Of a stretch of DNA of 64,000 bases, positions 17,913 to 27,540 are shown one piece after another (the first letter of the stretch is position 1; each line of letters begins with the position of its first letter). The notes under the pieces are model-generated. The model worked only from the letters and a program-made list of their open reading frames with translations. It made no database searches and was not told where the DNA came from. Position numbers and translations under genes: made by a program. The DNA comes from Sulfuricella denitrificans. GTDB lineage: Bacteria; Pseudomonadota; Gammaproteobacteria; Burkholderiales; Sulfuricellaceae. The stretch covers positions 1 to 64,000 of the forward strand of contig NSJJ01000002.1 of assembly GCA_002632355.1 (NCBI GenBank), read 5' to 3'.

Positions 17913-20189
17913 TCATACCAGCTGTTTCACCACATCCAGCAAGACCTTGGTTTCGAACTGCCCCTTGACGATATAGGCATCCGCACCGACCTCGATGCCA
18001 CGCTTGCGATCGGCTTCGCTCGCCAGCGAGGTGACGATGATCACCGGCGTGCTGCGCAGGCGTTCGCTGTTCCTGATTTTATCAGTCAGCTCGAAGCCGT
18101 TCATATTGGGCATTTCCACATCGGAAACCACCAGATCGAATGCCCGTGTCTGCAGGATATCCCAGGCCTGCCTGCCGTCCACGGCTACCGTCACATCATA
18201 GCCGACGTTCATCAGGATGCTTCTTTCCAGTGTCCGGGTGGTGATCGAGTCGTCCACCACCAGAATGGCAGGCACCTGCGCCGTCTCCTCATCCTTCCCG
18301 ATCCGTCCCAGGGAAGCTGAAGTACCGGCGCGCAGCGCCGAGTCGACCAGGTCGGACGGGTTGAGCACCATGATCACCTCGCCATTGCCGGTCAGCGTGC
18401 CGCCCGTGACATTGCGCACCGAAAGCAGCGGGTAGCGGAACGGCTTGATGACGACTTCGCGTTCACCGACCACATCCTCCACCACAAAGGCAACCGCGTC
18501 CCAGCCCTTGGAAACCACCACCACCGACAATTGTTCCGGCGAAAAAGGTTCATTGCTTTCAACCTGCAATACTGCGGCCAGATCACGCAGCGGGATGGCT
18601 CGCCCGTTCAGCAGCAGGACCTGGCTGGCCTCGACTTCAGTGATCTCGGCCGGGGTGATTTCCAGGACGCGGTCCACCGAAGTGGTGGGAATGGCATACA
18701 CCGCCCCGCCTGCCTTCACCAGCAAGCCGTGATCGGTCGCCAGCGTGAGTGGCAGACGCAGTGTGAAGGTCGTGCCCCTGCCTTCCTCGGTATCGATATT
18801 CACCGATCCCTTGAGGCTGCGCAGATTGGAAAGCACGACATCCAGCCCGACCCCGCGCCCCGAAATATTGGTGATGATTTCCTTGCTCGAAAAACCCGGA
18901 CGGAAAATCAGGCCAAGCACCTCATCGTGCCCCATCGCATCCAGTTCCGCCTGCGTCACAATTTTTTTCCTGAGCGCAGTGGTGGAAATTTTTTCCGCGC
19001 TGATTCCGGCGCCGTCATCCTCCACCCTGATGACGATATGGCTGCCCTCGCCGCGCACGCGCACCGCCAGACGGCCAGCCGCGTCCTTGCCCGCCGCCGT
19101 TCTCTGTTCAGCGCTTTCCAGGCCATGATCCACCGCGTTGCGCAGCAGATGCACCAGCGGATCGCGCAGGCCGTCCAGCACCACGCGATCCATCTCGATC
19201 TCGTCGCCGGTGATTTCGAATTCAACCTGCTTGCCAAGCTCGCGGGCAATGTCCCGGACCGAGCGGATCATGGGCCGCAACAACGTGGACACCGGCACCA
19301 GGCGCATCATGCGGATATCGTCCAGCATCGAAACCGACAAAAGGCTGAGGTGGTTGGTGCTGGAACGCATGTTGCGATGCATCCTCGTCGCCGCATTGTC
19401 CAGTTCGAGGATCCTGTCGGTGGTGCTTTTCAGCAGGGTTTCCACCTCGGCCGGCAGGGAATCCGCCCGGGAACCAGGGTTGCGCGATTGCGCTGCGTGC
19501 TTCCACATGCCGGACAAAGCCTGAATCTGGCTGCGCAGTTGCTGCATGCTGACCATGTGATCTTCCATCTCGATCTTGGCGCCCTGCAGCTCCTCCACCT
19601 GCGCCGCCATCTTCTCCAGCTTTTCCAGGTTGATCTTGACCCCTTCGTTCCGGGCCTGTACGCCCGCCGTTTCCGCTTTCGCCATCGAAGCAGGTTCGAC
19701 CTGGGTGTTCTTTGTGACCGGTTCGGTTGCTGGCACAGGCCCGGCAGGTGCCGGAGCAAGCTCACTGACTGGCGCCTGTTGCGCTTTTTCAAAGCGATCC
19801 AGGCGGCCTATCAGCGACGGCAGATCGAAAGCGGCGGGCTTTTGATCGCTGAAAGCCAGCATTGCCTCGCGCATGCGGTCCAGGCTTTCCAGGCACAGGT
19901 CGATCACTTCTGGCGCGGGCCGGGTATTCTGGCGCTTCAGCACGCTGAACAGGGATTCCAGATGATGGGCAATCTCGGCGACATCGCTGACTTCAACCCC
20001 TCTGGCCGCGCCCTTGATGTTATGCGCGGCACGGAAAATCGCGTCCAGCGTATGCTGGCGATTTTCCCCTTCGATCCCTTTCTCGATCTGCAGCAGCCCA
20101 TCAGTGATGATCTGCAACTGCTCTTCGAGCTCCACCCTGAAGGTGTCCATCAACAGCCGGATCAGTTCCGGATCAAAATCCATCGCCAC
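17913..20189 (-). CDS. cheA: CheA-type kinase fused to a receiver domain (WspE-like)
   Basis: A 758-aa hybrid kinase. The N-terminal HPt has phospho-acceptor His56 in AAHNIKGAARG. A proline/alanine-rich linker near 135-175 and a coiled-coil dimerisation region follow, then the ATPase (HLLRNAVDHGLE, VEDDGAG, ISGRGVGLDVV), a CheW-like domain, and a C-terminal receiver (VVDDSITTR, phospho-acceptor in LVVSDVEMPNMNG). This HPt-kinase-CheW-receiver order is typical of WspE and other alternative-function systems. A GTG at 20189 has GGAG six bases upstream; an ATG two codons later is possible. Confidence 0.96.
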   Translation of the reverse strand: MAMDFDPELIRLLMDTFRVELEEQLQIITDGLLQIEKGIEGENRQHTLDAIFRAAHNIKGAARGVEVSDVAEIAHHLESLFSVLKRQNTRPAPEVIDLCLESLDRMREAMLAFSDQKPAAFDLPSLIGRLDRFEKAQQAPVSELAPAPAGPVPATEPVTKNTQVEPASMAKAETAGVQARNEGVKINLEKLEKMAAQVEELQGAKIEMEDHMVSMQQLRSQIQALSGMWKHAAQSRNPGSRADSLPAEVETLLKSTTDRILELDNAATRMHRNMRSSTNHLSLLSVSMLDDIRMMRLVPVSTLLRPMIRSVRDIARELGKQVEFEITGDEIEMDRVVLDGLRDPLVHLLRNAVDHGLESAEQRTAAGKDAAGRLAVRVRGEGSHIVIRVEDDGAGISAEKISTTALRKKIVTQAELDAMGHDEVLGLIFRPGFSSKEIITNISGRGVGLDVVLSNLRSLKGSVNIDTEEGRGTTFTLRLPLTLATDHGLLVKAGGAVYAIPTTSVDRVLEITPAEITEVEASQVLLLNGRAIPLRDLAAVLQVESNEPFSPEQLSVVVVSKGWDAVAFVVEDVVGEREVVIKPFRYPLLSVRNVTGGTLTGNGEVIMVLNPSDLVDSALRAGTSASLGRIGKDEETAQVPAILVVDDSITTRTLERSILMNVGYDVTVAVDGRQAWDILQTRAFDLVVSDVEMPNMNGFELTDKIRNSERLRSTPVIIVTSLASEADRKRGIEVGADAYIVKGQFETKVLLDVVKQLV

Positions 20190-20208
20190 GGCTAGCTCCG
20201 TTCCAGGA

Positions 20209-22422
20209 TCATAGCTTGTATATCCCCACGCTTTCCTGCAGCTTGTCCGCCATGACGGAAAGATCCGTTACCGCGCGCCGGGTCTGCTCGGTGCCGGAGA
20301 CGAACTGCAGCGTCACCTGATTGATCTCGGACATGGCTGCCGTGACCTGATCGATACCGTTGGCCTCCTCGCGCACGGCGGAGACGATGCGCTGGCTCGC
20401 CAGCGAGGTCTCCCGCACCACTTCGCTCAGGTTGCGCACCATATCCCCGGTACGCTGCACCAGCAGCACCCCGGCATCGACGCCCTTGGTGCCTTCTTCC
20501 GTCGCCATTACGGCCCGGTCGGTCGCATGCCGGATGTCCTGCAGAATGACTTGCACCTGGGCTGTCGATTGCCGCGATTGTTCCGCCAGCTTTCTGACTT
20601 CGGCCGCCACCACGGCAAAGCCCTTGCCCGCTTCACCCGCTTTCGCGGCCTCGATCGAGGCATTGAGCGCAAGAATTTTCGACTGCTGCGCCAGATTCAT
20701 GACCACGCCGGTAATTTCCCCGATCTGCTGGGTCTGCTCGGAAAGCGCCAGAATCGTCTGCGCGATTCCTTCGACACGCCCGCGGATCGCCTCCATGCCC
20801 TGAATCGCCTTCTCTACCGAATTCAGTCCCTGATCGCTCTCGCGCCGCGCCTGCTCGGCCGATTCCCCCAGCCTGCGGGCCTGCTCCAGCGTCTGCGCCG
20901 AAGTTGCCTTGATCTCGTACATCGAAGACGTGGTCTGGTTCACCGACGCGGCCTGCTCGGCTGCACCGGCCGACTGCGCATTGATCGCACTCTGGAACTG
21001 CGCCAGCGTGGTGCTCATGACCGAGCTCGCTTCCTTGATCTCGCCGGCCATGCGCGACAGACTCCGGGTCATGCCGTTGAGATTCATGCCCAGTTGCGAC
21101 AGGTCGTCATCACCCGCCACGTTCACATGCCGAGTCAAGTCGCCCTGGGCAACCTGCTCCACATAGGCGCGGAACTGGGCGATCTTCTCCTTGAGCTCGG
21201 TTGCCACCTGCTGTTCGCGCTCGGCCAGATTCCTGATCTGCAGGGTGCTACCCCTGATCTTTCCGGCCAGTGCATTGAATTCGGCGCCCAGCACGCCGAT
21301 CTCGTCATGGGAATCGCGCTCGATGGTGCGATACAGATCGCCTGCTGAAAAGGACTGCATGGCCTCGGTCAATTCCCGTGTCTTGTAAGCAATGCGCCTG
21401 ACGATGATATACATCAGCCACAGCGAAGTACCACTCCCCAGCAGGATCAGCGCCAGGAATTCCAGAGACGAATTCCGCATGTCCACCTTCTTGCCATCCA
21501 GCGAATCCAGCAGTTTGCCAGCCAGCCGGGATTCAACCTGGCCGAGCAGATCGATCCGGCAGGTTGCCTGCCTGAACGCATCGGCGGAATCCACCCCGAA
21601 TGCGCCCCCGGCCTTTTTCTCCAGTGCGATCCGGCGCTGCGCCTCGGTCTTGCTCACGCAGTCGGCACCCATCTGCTGCTGATAAAACGAGCGGGATTCA
21701 TCGCTTGCGTTCAACAGAAACTGCCCGGAAAAAATCCCCTGAGCAACCACAGAAAAAGCCAGGCGGTCGGCCAGGGCTGGCGACATCTGATCGACGGCGA
21801 ACACCTCGGCCAGAATGGCCCGCTCGATGCCGGCCTGCTCCTTCAGCTGGCTGAGGCTGTCATATGCCTGCAAATGGCGTGTCATGACGGGGTCCTGGCT
21901 CAGGACGATGAGCTGTTCGTCGAGCTTCAGAAAGGCACGATGCAAATCCGAATAGTAATTCAGCATTTCGCCCGAAGTGGTGGTCAGCTTATCGGCGCCC
22001 GCCCGCTTCTCCGGCAATTGTGCGAGCAGTTCCAGCGCACTGCGCAACTGCTGCTCAAATTGCATCCCGTAGTCTTTGCCTGTCCGCCTGGCCAGGCTGG
22101 CTTTCAGGAGTGCAATCTTTTCGTCAACCGCCTTGCGCCTGACCGGCAACTCCTCTGCAAACGTCTTGCCCCGGGTCGCCACGTAGGCAACCGATCGGCC
22201 ACGCTCCCGCTGCGATTCACTGACCAGGGAATTGATCGCGACCGATAGCTGCACGACTTCTTCCAGTTGAGTCACCGACACCCACGCCGCCCTGCGGCTG
22301 ATCGCACCATCGAGCGTGAACACGAACAAACCCAGCACCGGAACCACCAGCAGCAGGATCAGCTTGTCCCGCATCTTCATGTTGTTGATCAGACGAATCA
22401 GGTATTTATGCAGCATGGACAT
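20209..22422 (-). CDS. NIT-domain methyl-accepting chemotaxis protein
   Basis: A receptor of about 737 aa. TM1 is near residues 20-40. The extracytoplasmic domain has the NIT signature (ESQRERGRSVAYVATRG, followed by a VRRKAVDEKI helix); this family is proposed to sense nitrate and nitrite. TM2 is near 330-350, followed by HAMP-type regions (the second with GDDDLSQLGMNLNGMT) and a signalling domain with LALNASIEAAKAGEAGKGF. There is no pentapeptide at the C-terminus (GIYKL). Starts at 22425 (GTG), 22422 and 22416 lie almost on top of the stop of the preceding MCP gene, so translation is probably coupled. Confidence 0.93.
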   Translation of the reverse strand: MSMLHKYLIRLINNMKMRDKLILLLVVPVLGLFVFTLDGAISRRAAWVSVTQLEEVVQLSVAINSLVSESQRERGRSVAYVATRGKTFAEELPVRRKAVDEKIALLKASLARRTGKDYGMQFEQQLRSALELLAQLPEKRAGADKLTTTSGEMLNYYSDLHRAFLKLDEQLIVLSQDPVMTRHLQAYDSLSQLKEQAGIERAILAEVFAVDQMSPALADRLAFSVVAQGIFSGQFLLNASDESRSFYQQQMGADCVSKTEAQRRIALEKKAGGAFGVDSADAFRQATCRIDLLGQVESRLAGKLLDSLDGKKVDMRNSSLEFLALILLGSGTSLWLMYIIVRRIAYKTRELTEAMQSFSAGDLYRTIERDSHDEIGVLGAEFNALAGKIRGSTLQIRNLAEREQQVATELKEKIAQFRAYVEQVAQGDLTRHVNVAGDDDLSQLGMNLNGMTRSLSRMAGEIKEASSVMSTTLAQFQSAINAQSAGAAEQAASVNQTTSSMYEIKATSAQTLEQARRLGESAEQARRESDQGLNSVEKAIQGMEAIRGRVEGIAQTILALSEQTQQIGEITGVVMNLAQQSKILALNASIEAAKAGEAGKGFAVVAAEVRKLAEQSRQSTAQVQVILQDIRHATDRAVMATEEGTKGVDAGVLLVQRTGDMVRNLSEVVRETSLASQRIVSAVREEANGIDQVTAAMSEINQVTLQFVSGTEQTRRAVTDLSVMADKLQESVGIYKL

Positions 22423-22426
22423 CACC

Positions 22427-23968
22427 CTATAGCTTGTAAACGCTGATACTCTGGCGCAATTTTCCGGCCACGGAAGTCAGGTCGGAAGCCGCGTTCTTGC
22501 TCTGCTGGGCGCTGGTGACGAACTGCGCAGTCAGGCTGTTGATCTCCGACATCGCCATCGTCACCTGGTCGATCCCCGTGGCTTCCTGGCGCACCGCCGC
22601 GACGATCTGCTGGCTCGCCATCGAGGTTTCCCGCACCACTTCGCTCAGCTCCCGCATCACATCGCCGGTGCGTTCCACCAGCGCCACGCCGGCATCCACG
22701 CCCTTGCTGCCTTCCTCTGTCGCCATCACGGCCCGGTCGGTAGCGTGCCGGATATCCTGCAGGATTTTCTGCACCTGTGAGGTGGATTGCTGCGACTGTT
22801 CCGCCAGTTCGCGTACCTCGGCCGCCACCACGGCGAAGCCCTTGCCTGCTTCACCGGCCTTGGCCGCCTCGATCGAGGCATTCAGCGCCAGCATCTTGGA
22901 CTGCTGCGCCAGATTGGTCACCACTCCGGTGATCTCGCCGATCTGCTGCGTCTGCTCGGACAGCGCCAGAATGGTCTGGGCGATGCTCTCCACCCGCTCG
23001 CGAATGCCGCCCATGCCATGAATGGCCTGCGCCACCGCATCCAGGCCCTGTTCGCTTTCGCGCCGGGCGCGTTCAGCCGATTCGCCCATCTTGCGCGCTT
23101 TTTCCAGCGTCTGGCTGGAGGTCGCCTTGATTTCCTCCAGCGTGGAAGAGGTCTGGTTCACCGAGGCCGCCTGCTGGGATGCACCGGCAGACTGGGCGTT
23201 GATCGCACTCTGCAGCTCTTCCAGCGTGGTATTCATCGTCAGGCTGGCTTCCCTGATTTCCTTGGCCATGTGCGAAAGGCTTTCGGTCATGCCGTTCAGG
23301 TTCGTGCCCAGCCGGGACAAATCATCGTCGCCATCCGTTTTCACGCGCCGCCGCAAGTCGCCTTCCGACACCTCATTGATGAATGCCTGATAATCCGACA
23401 CCCGTGCCTCGATTTTTTCCTTGGACATGCTGACCCCCTGCAGGTCCGTCATCAGCCCATGGATGTAGGTATCCATCGCCAGTTGCGAATCGAGGAAGAT
23501 GATCTTGTTGAATGCCTCCAGCGCACGGTCGCGCTTGCCCGGGCTGAAGCGGTACTTCTTCATGATCAGGGGAATGACCGCCAGGCTGTATACGCTGTAG
23601 CTGCCAAGATACCAGCGCGGCGTCAGGCCGATTCTGTTATGCACCACGCCGATCATCAGGCGCCGGTCAAAATACGATTCGCCATACTCGCCATCGAACA
23701 GTTCGAGCAGGTAGCGCTTTTGCGCCTGCTTGAGCCGGTCCAGGCTGGAGCCCGCATCATCGATGATTTTCATCAATTCCTGATAGCGTTCGATATTGGC
23801 GTAGAACAGATCCACGATGTCATCCGCGTTGGCCTCGATCAACGGGCGCATTTCCTTGAGCAATTCGGCATCTTCGCTGCCAAAATCGATGAAACGCTTG
23901 CGCGAAGCCTGTTCTGCGGCATCGATGCCCATCTGTCGGGCCAGTGACTGTTCTTTGTTCATTTCCAT
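22427..23968 (-). CDS. Globin-coupled (HemAT-like) aerotaxis-type chemoreceptor
   Basis: A soluble 513-aa receptor with no membrane segments. Residues 1 to about 180 are a protoglobin-type heme sensor; His110 in MIGVVHNRIGLTPRWYLGSY is the expected proximal ligand. A HAMP-like linker (GDDDLSRLGTNLNGMT) leads to a signalling domain closely similar to that of the following NIT receptor. The family binds O2, and sometimes CO or NO, and signals to CheA. GGAGAG stands six bases before the ATG at 23968. Its place between the CheW and CheA-receiver genes makes oxygen a probable input to this module. Confidence 0.95.
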   Translation of the reverse strand: MEMNKEQSLARQMGIDAAEQASRKRFIDFGSEDAELLKEMRPLIEANADDIVDLFYANIERYQELMKIIDDAGSSLDRLKQAQKRYLLELFDGEYGESYFDRRLMIGVVHNRIGLTPRWYLGSYSVYSLAVIPLIMKKYRFSPGKRDRALEAFNKIIFLDSQLAMDTYIHGLMTDLQGVSMSKEKIEARVSDYQAFINEVSEGDLRRRVKTDGDDDLSRLGTNLNGMTESLSHMAKEIREASLTMNTTLEELQSAINAQSAGASQQAASVNQTSSTLEEIKATSSQTLEKARKMGESAERARRESEQGLDAVAQAIHGMGGIRERVESIAQTILALSEQTQQIGEITGVVTNLAQQSKMLALNASIEAAKAGEAGKGFAVVAAEVRELAEQSQQSTSQVQKILQDIRHATDRAVMATEEGSKGVDAGVALVERTGDVMRELSEVVRETSMASQQIVAAVRQEATGIDQVTMAMSEINSLTAQFVTSAQQSKNAASDLTSVAGKLRQSISVYKL

Positions 23969-23995
23969 TCAATCTCTCCAGAGAGAAGTTATCGT

Positions 23996-24715
23996 TCAGG
24001 CTGCGGACCGGTTCACGACCAGCCCCGGGTCGGCCAGCATGGCCCGGATATTCAATAGCGTGACTTTTCCTTCATAGATGCCCTGTACATATTCGATGTT
24101 GGAAACGCCGTCGGAAGAAAGGGGTGCCGCCACCCTGGCGGGCACGTAAAACTCATTGCCTTCCACCGCATCCACCAGCAGCCCGACCCGGGCGCCATCC
24201 GCCTGCACGACGATGATTCTGGCCTGGCTGGCATCCTCATGCGCATCGGTACGAAAAAACTGTCTGAGATCCAGCACGCTCAGCAGCTCGCCACGGCGGT
24301 TCACCACGCCAGCAATCGCCCGAGGTGTTCCCGGCACGCGCGCGATGCTGCCCACGTACATGAGTTCCTCCAGACAGGCATACGGAATACCATAAAGCTC
24401 GTTCGGCCCGAGCCGGAAGCACAGGTACTGGTCGCGCGCTTCCTCCACCACGCCCGTTTTCTGCAACCGAGCCAGCAACCGGGCCCGGCTGCGCAGGACT
24501 TCCTGAACATTTTCATCCCTGGGCATGAGCTGGACAGCGCCGACGGCCGGTGCAATGGCGGGTGGCAGGCCGGCAGCGGACGGACGTGCATGAGGCGTCC
24601 CCGGAGAGGGCGTCTTTGCGCCCGGCGCCGTCTCTTGCGCAAATGCCAGTGCCTCTTCAAAAACCGGCTTCATGGCGCTGACTTTATCCGTCCGGCCTTT
24701 ATTTTCTTTTCCCAT
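23996..24715 (-). CDS. cheW: CheW coupling protein with N-terminal extension (WspD-like)
   Basis: A protein of about 239 aa. A disordered, proline/alanine-rich N-terminal extension of about 85 residues precedes a CheW domain (YGIPYACLEEL, IAGVVNRRGELLSVLDL). I chose the ATG at 24715, six bases after AAGGGA, over a TTG five codons upstream. It scaffolds CheA with receptors. Wsp operons encode two CheW proteins (WspB and WspD) around a CheR-TPR gene; the same pattern appears here with a ParA-like gene added between CheR and this CheW. Confidence 0.93.
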   Translation of the reverse strand: MGKENKGRTDKVSAMKPVFEEALAFAQETAPGAKTPSPGTPHARPSAAGLPPAIAPAVGAVQLMPRDENVQEVLRSRARLLARLQKTGVVEEARDQYLCFRLGPNELYGIPYACLEELMYVGSIARVPGTPRAIAGVVNRRGELLSVLDLRQFFRTDAHEDASQARIIVVQADGARVGLLVDAVEGNEFYVPARVAAPLSSDGVSNIEYVQGIYEGKVTLLNIRAMLADPGLVVNRSAA

Positions 24716-24749
24716 GCGTATTCCCTTCAACCCGGCTGCGCGCTTCCGG

Positions 24750-25397
24750 CTATGCCAGCGCAGCCTTCACTTCCGCCACCAGCCCGCCAAATTCGTCACG
24801 CGCCAGCCGGTCCGTCCATTCCGACACCGACAGCCCGCGCCCCAGCGCCTCGCCATAAGCCACCCGGTAACCCAGACGGGCCTGCATCTCCTCCAGACCG
24901 AGCTGGGCATGCACCGCCTCGCTCAGCTCCCGGGCCGAGCGCGTATGCTCCCGAAACCGGTTCCATACGATACGCACATCGATTTCCGGGCGCCTGCGGC
25001 GGGCAGCCTCCACCGTCTGCACCAGATCGCCGGTCGCCCATACCTCGGCCGCGCTCGCCCCGAGGGGCAGCAGGCAGAGCCGGCTCATGATGAGCATGAC
25101 CTTGGTGATCTCCGCAATGCGCGGCGGCCCGTCGATCACGATGTAATCCTGCGAGCCGACCAGCTGCCGGGCCTTGTGCACCAGCTCGACATGGTCCTGA
25201 GCGGTCGTGACCGTCAGATTGCCAAGGCGCCCCGCCTCCCGGCGCAATGCGCCCCACGAGGCGCTGGTGCCCTGCGGCACATCGCCATCGATCAGCGTGG
25301 TCGCTCCCTCGAGCGACAGCGCTGCGGCGAGATTGGTGGCCAGCGTGGAGCGCCCCACCCCGCCCTTGACCTGCACGACGCCAATGATTTTAGCCAT
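24750..25397 (-). CDS. ParA/ParC-like ATPase with altered P-loop
   Basis: A 215-aa MinD/ParA-superfamily protein. Relatives in chemosensory clusters (ParC of Vibrio, PpfA of Rhodobacter) position receptor arrays in the cell. The deviant Walker A is present as VKGGVGRST: the signature Lys11 is kept, but the P-loop Lys before Ser/Thr is Arg16 (codon CGC). The Walker B-like YIVIDGPP is normal. The gene sits between cheR (10 nt upstream) and cheW (34 nt downstream). Loss of the P-loop Lys often impairs hydrolysis, so this may be a nucleotide-binding or slow version. Confidence 0.9.
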   Translation of the reverse strand: MAKIIGVVQVKGGVGRSTLATNLAAALSLEGATTLIDGDVPQGTSASWGALRREAGRLGNLTVTTAQDHVELVHKARQLVGSQDYIVIDGPPRIAEITKVMLIMSRLCLLPLGASAAEVWATGDLVQTVEAARRRRPEIDVRIVWNRFREHTRSARELSEAVHAQLGLEEMQARLGYRVAYGEALGRGLSVSEWTDRLARDEFGGLVAEVKAALA

Positions 25398-25407
25398 GAT
25401 TCACCCT

Positions 25408-26985
25408 TCAGCCGAACTTCGGATCATGTGCATTGCGGTGAACGCTCTGTACGCGCCGGGTGTCCGTTCCGACACCGGAATACATGCTGATCTCGTTCCT
25501 GAGAATCTCCGCGAAGCGGTGGTAAGTCATGTCCTGGGCATCATGCATTTCGCGCCCGGGGTCCCCTTTTTCCGCCAGACTCAGGGCATTCTCGAGGCTT
25601 TTCAGTCCGCCGCGCCGGTCTCCCCGCCCCAGCTGGAGCACACCCAGCTGATAGTGCGCTTCGACGCACAGGTAATCCAGGTAGATCGCCTTGCGAAGGG
25701 CTGTCTCGGCTTCCTGATTGCGCCCCGCATCCATCAGGACAAGCCCCTGAATCAGGTAAGTATGCTTGTCGGCCGGGTCCAGCGCCAGGCTTTGCCCGCA
25801 TGCCGCCAATGCCGCCTCGTAGCGGCCGAGGTTTGCCAGCGCCTTGGCCTGAAACTGCGACAGCAAGGCGCTTTCGGCAACTTTTCCACCCTGTTTCCCG
25901 AGCAGCTCGACTGCCGCTTCCCAGTGCCTGGACTTGAGCAGCGCGATGACATCCTTCTCTTCCGGACTGAAGCCGCCGGTCTGTTTCTTATCAGGCACGG
26001 CTACCGGTTCAGCCAGCGGCACAGCCGGTTTCGGCGCTGCAACATCATCATGCAGGAACGATTGCGCCTCACGCATTTCGTCATTTGCTTCAGTGCCCTG
26101 CCCGCTCAGGCGATAGTACCCTGTCTCACCCGCCCGGACATGGCAGAACGCATCCGGACATTCCACCAGGTCAGACGGACCCAGCAGCAGAACGCCTTCC
26201 GGCTGCAGGCAGGCAGCGAATTTCTCCATCACACGCCGGATCACATCCCGGTCCAGATAGATGAACACGTTGCGACAGAAAATCATGTCGAGGGCATTCG
26301 TCTCGGTCATGATGGAAGGAAAGCTGTCCTCGGTCAGGTTGAGGTAGGTGAAGCGCACCAGGCTGCGTGTCTGGGGCGCCAGCTCGAACTCGCGTCCCAC
26401 AGGGGTAAAATACTTCTCGCGCACGGCTACCGGCGTGGCGCGGAACGACCACTCGCTGTAGCGCCCGATCATGGCAGCGGTCAGCACTTCGGCATTGATG
26501 TCCGTGCCGAGCAGATGGATGGTCCAGTTCCGGATATCCGGCAACAGCTCCTGCAGCAGGAGCGCAACGGTATAGATTTCCTGCCCGACCGAGCACCCCG
26601 CGCTCCAGATACGCAAGACACGATCGCCGGCCAGACGTTTGCGCGCGATCATTTCGGGCAACAGGGTGTTGCGCAACAGCCCGATCTGTTCGGCATCGCG
26701 AAAGAAATAGCTTTCGCCGACCGTAATGCCGGAAACCAGAAACTCGAGTTCGGGCGCAATCCGGGGCTGGTTCTGCAAGGCCAGCAGATAAGCCTCGCAA
26801 CAGTCATGACTGAAATGCCCGCAGGCACGCGCCACGGTGGCGCGCAAATTGCCGAGCTGGTGATCCTGCAGCACGATGCCGGTGCGCTGGCGGATGAAGC
26901 GAAGCAGCGATTCCTCGCAACTTGCGCTCATTGTGAACTGAGCAGACTGATGGTGCTTGGTGTGATTCGACTCGGCCATCTTCAT
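25408..26985 (-). CDS. cheR: CheR methyltransferase with C-terminal TPR repeats (WspC-like)
   Basis: A 525-aa protein that methylates receptor glutamates with SAM. The N-terminal helical CheR domain is about 20-85. The methyltransferase has the SAM loop in WSAGCSVGQEIYT, and CRNVFIYLDRDV further on. A linker (about 300-345) leads to roughly three TPR-like helix pairs (about 345-475). CheR-TPR proteins are typical of Wsp-type systems, where the receptors lack pentapeptide tethers; both receptors in this operon lack one. It starts 3 nt after the upstream cheW stop. Confidence 0.95.
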   Translation of the reverse strand: MKMAESNHTKHHQSAQFTMSASCEESLLRFIRQRTGIVLQDHQLGNLRATVARACGHFSHDCCEAYLLALQNQPRIAPELEFLVSGITVGESYFFRDAEQIGLLRNTLLPEMIARKRLAGDRVLRIWSAGCSVGQEIYTVALLLQELLPDIRNWTIHLLGTDINAEVLTAAMIGRYSEWSFRATPVAVREKYFTPVGREFELAPQTRSLVRFTYLNLTEDSFPSIMTETNALDMIFCRNVFIYLDRDVIRRVMEKFAACLQPEGVLLLGPSDLVECPDAFCHVRAGETGYYRLSGQGTEANDEMREAQSFLHDDVAAPKPAVPLAEPVAVPDKKQTGGFSPEEKDVIALLKSRHWEAAVELLGKQGGKVAESALLSQFQAKALANLGRYEAALAACGQSLALDPADKHTYLIQGLVLMDAGRNQEAETALRKAIYLDYLCVEAHYQLGVLQLGRGDRRGGLKSLENALSLAEKGDPGREMHDAQDMTYHRFAEILRNEISMYSGVGTDTRRVQSVHRNAHDPKFG

Positions 26986-26988
26986 GCG

Positions 26989-27540
26989 TCAGGCCAGAGC
27001 ACGCTCTATTTCCGGCCCCCACAGTGCCATGTCGGCATTTTCCTGATCTGCCAGACTGAAATCGATGGCGATCACCCGGCTCACATCCAGCAGCAGCGCC
27101 AGTCCCTGGGTCACATTCAGGGTCGCCAGGAAGGGCGGCGCGCTTTGCTCGAAGGCCGGACGGAGCTGAATGTCCTGCTGCGCCACCGCCTGAATACCGA
27201 GAATGCTGCTGACCAGCAGTCCCATCCTGCGCTCACCTTCACTGCAAACAACGATTGGCGTATCCAGTGTATAGGCTTCCGCATCCGGCAGCCCGAGGCG
27301 AATGCCCAGATCCAGCACCGGCACGCTGGCGCCGCCCATACTCATGAAACCGGCCAGGTACGACGGCCCGCCGGGCAGCGGATGCAGCGCCACGAGGGGC
27401 AACGCGCGCTCGACAAAACTCAGGGGAATACAACAGAGCAGATGCTGGGTCTGGATCACCAGCACCTGGCACACCGCCTCTGCATCCAGGCATCCATTTG
27501 TCAGGCCATTCCGGGTTTCAGAAGAATCAGGCTGGGTCAT
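26989..27540 (-). CDS. cheW: CheW-like coupling protein (WspB-like)
   Basis: A 183-aa CheW-domain protein, more divergent than the others here. It keeps the CheW layout (CCIPLSFVERALPLV, LAGFMSMGGASVPVLDL), but Met-Gly replaces the usual Asn-Leu-Arg-Gly part of the motif. Its start lies inside the 3' end of the HD-GYP gene (14-nt overlap), so the phosphodiesterase and the array genes are translationally linked. By position before cheR-TPR it corresponds to WspB. Confidence 0.9.
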   Translation of the reverse strand: MTQPDSSETRNGLTNGCLDAEAVCQVLVIQTQHLLCCIPLSFVERALPLVALHPLPGGPSYLAGFMSMGGASVPVLDLGIRLGLPDAEAYTLDTPIVVCSEGERRMGLLVSSILGIQAVAQQDIQLRPAFEQSAPPFLATLNVTQGLALLLDVSRVIAIDFSLADQENADMALWGPEIERALA

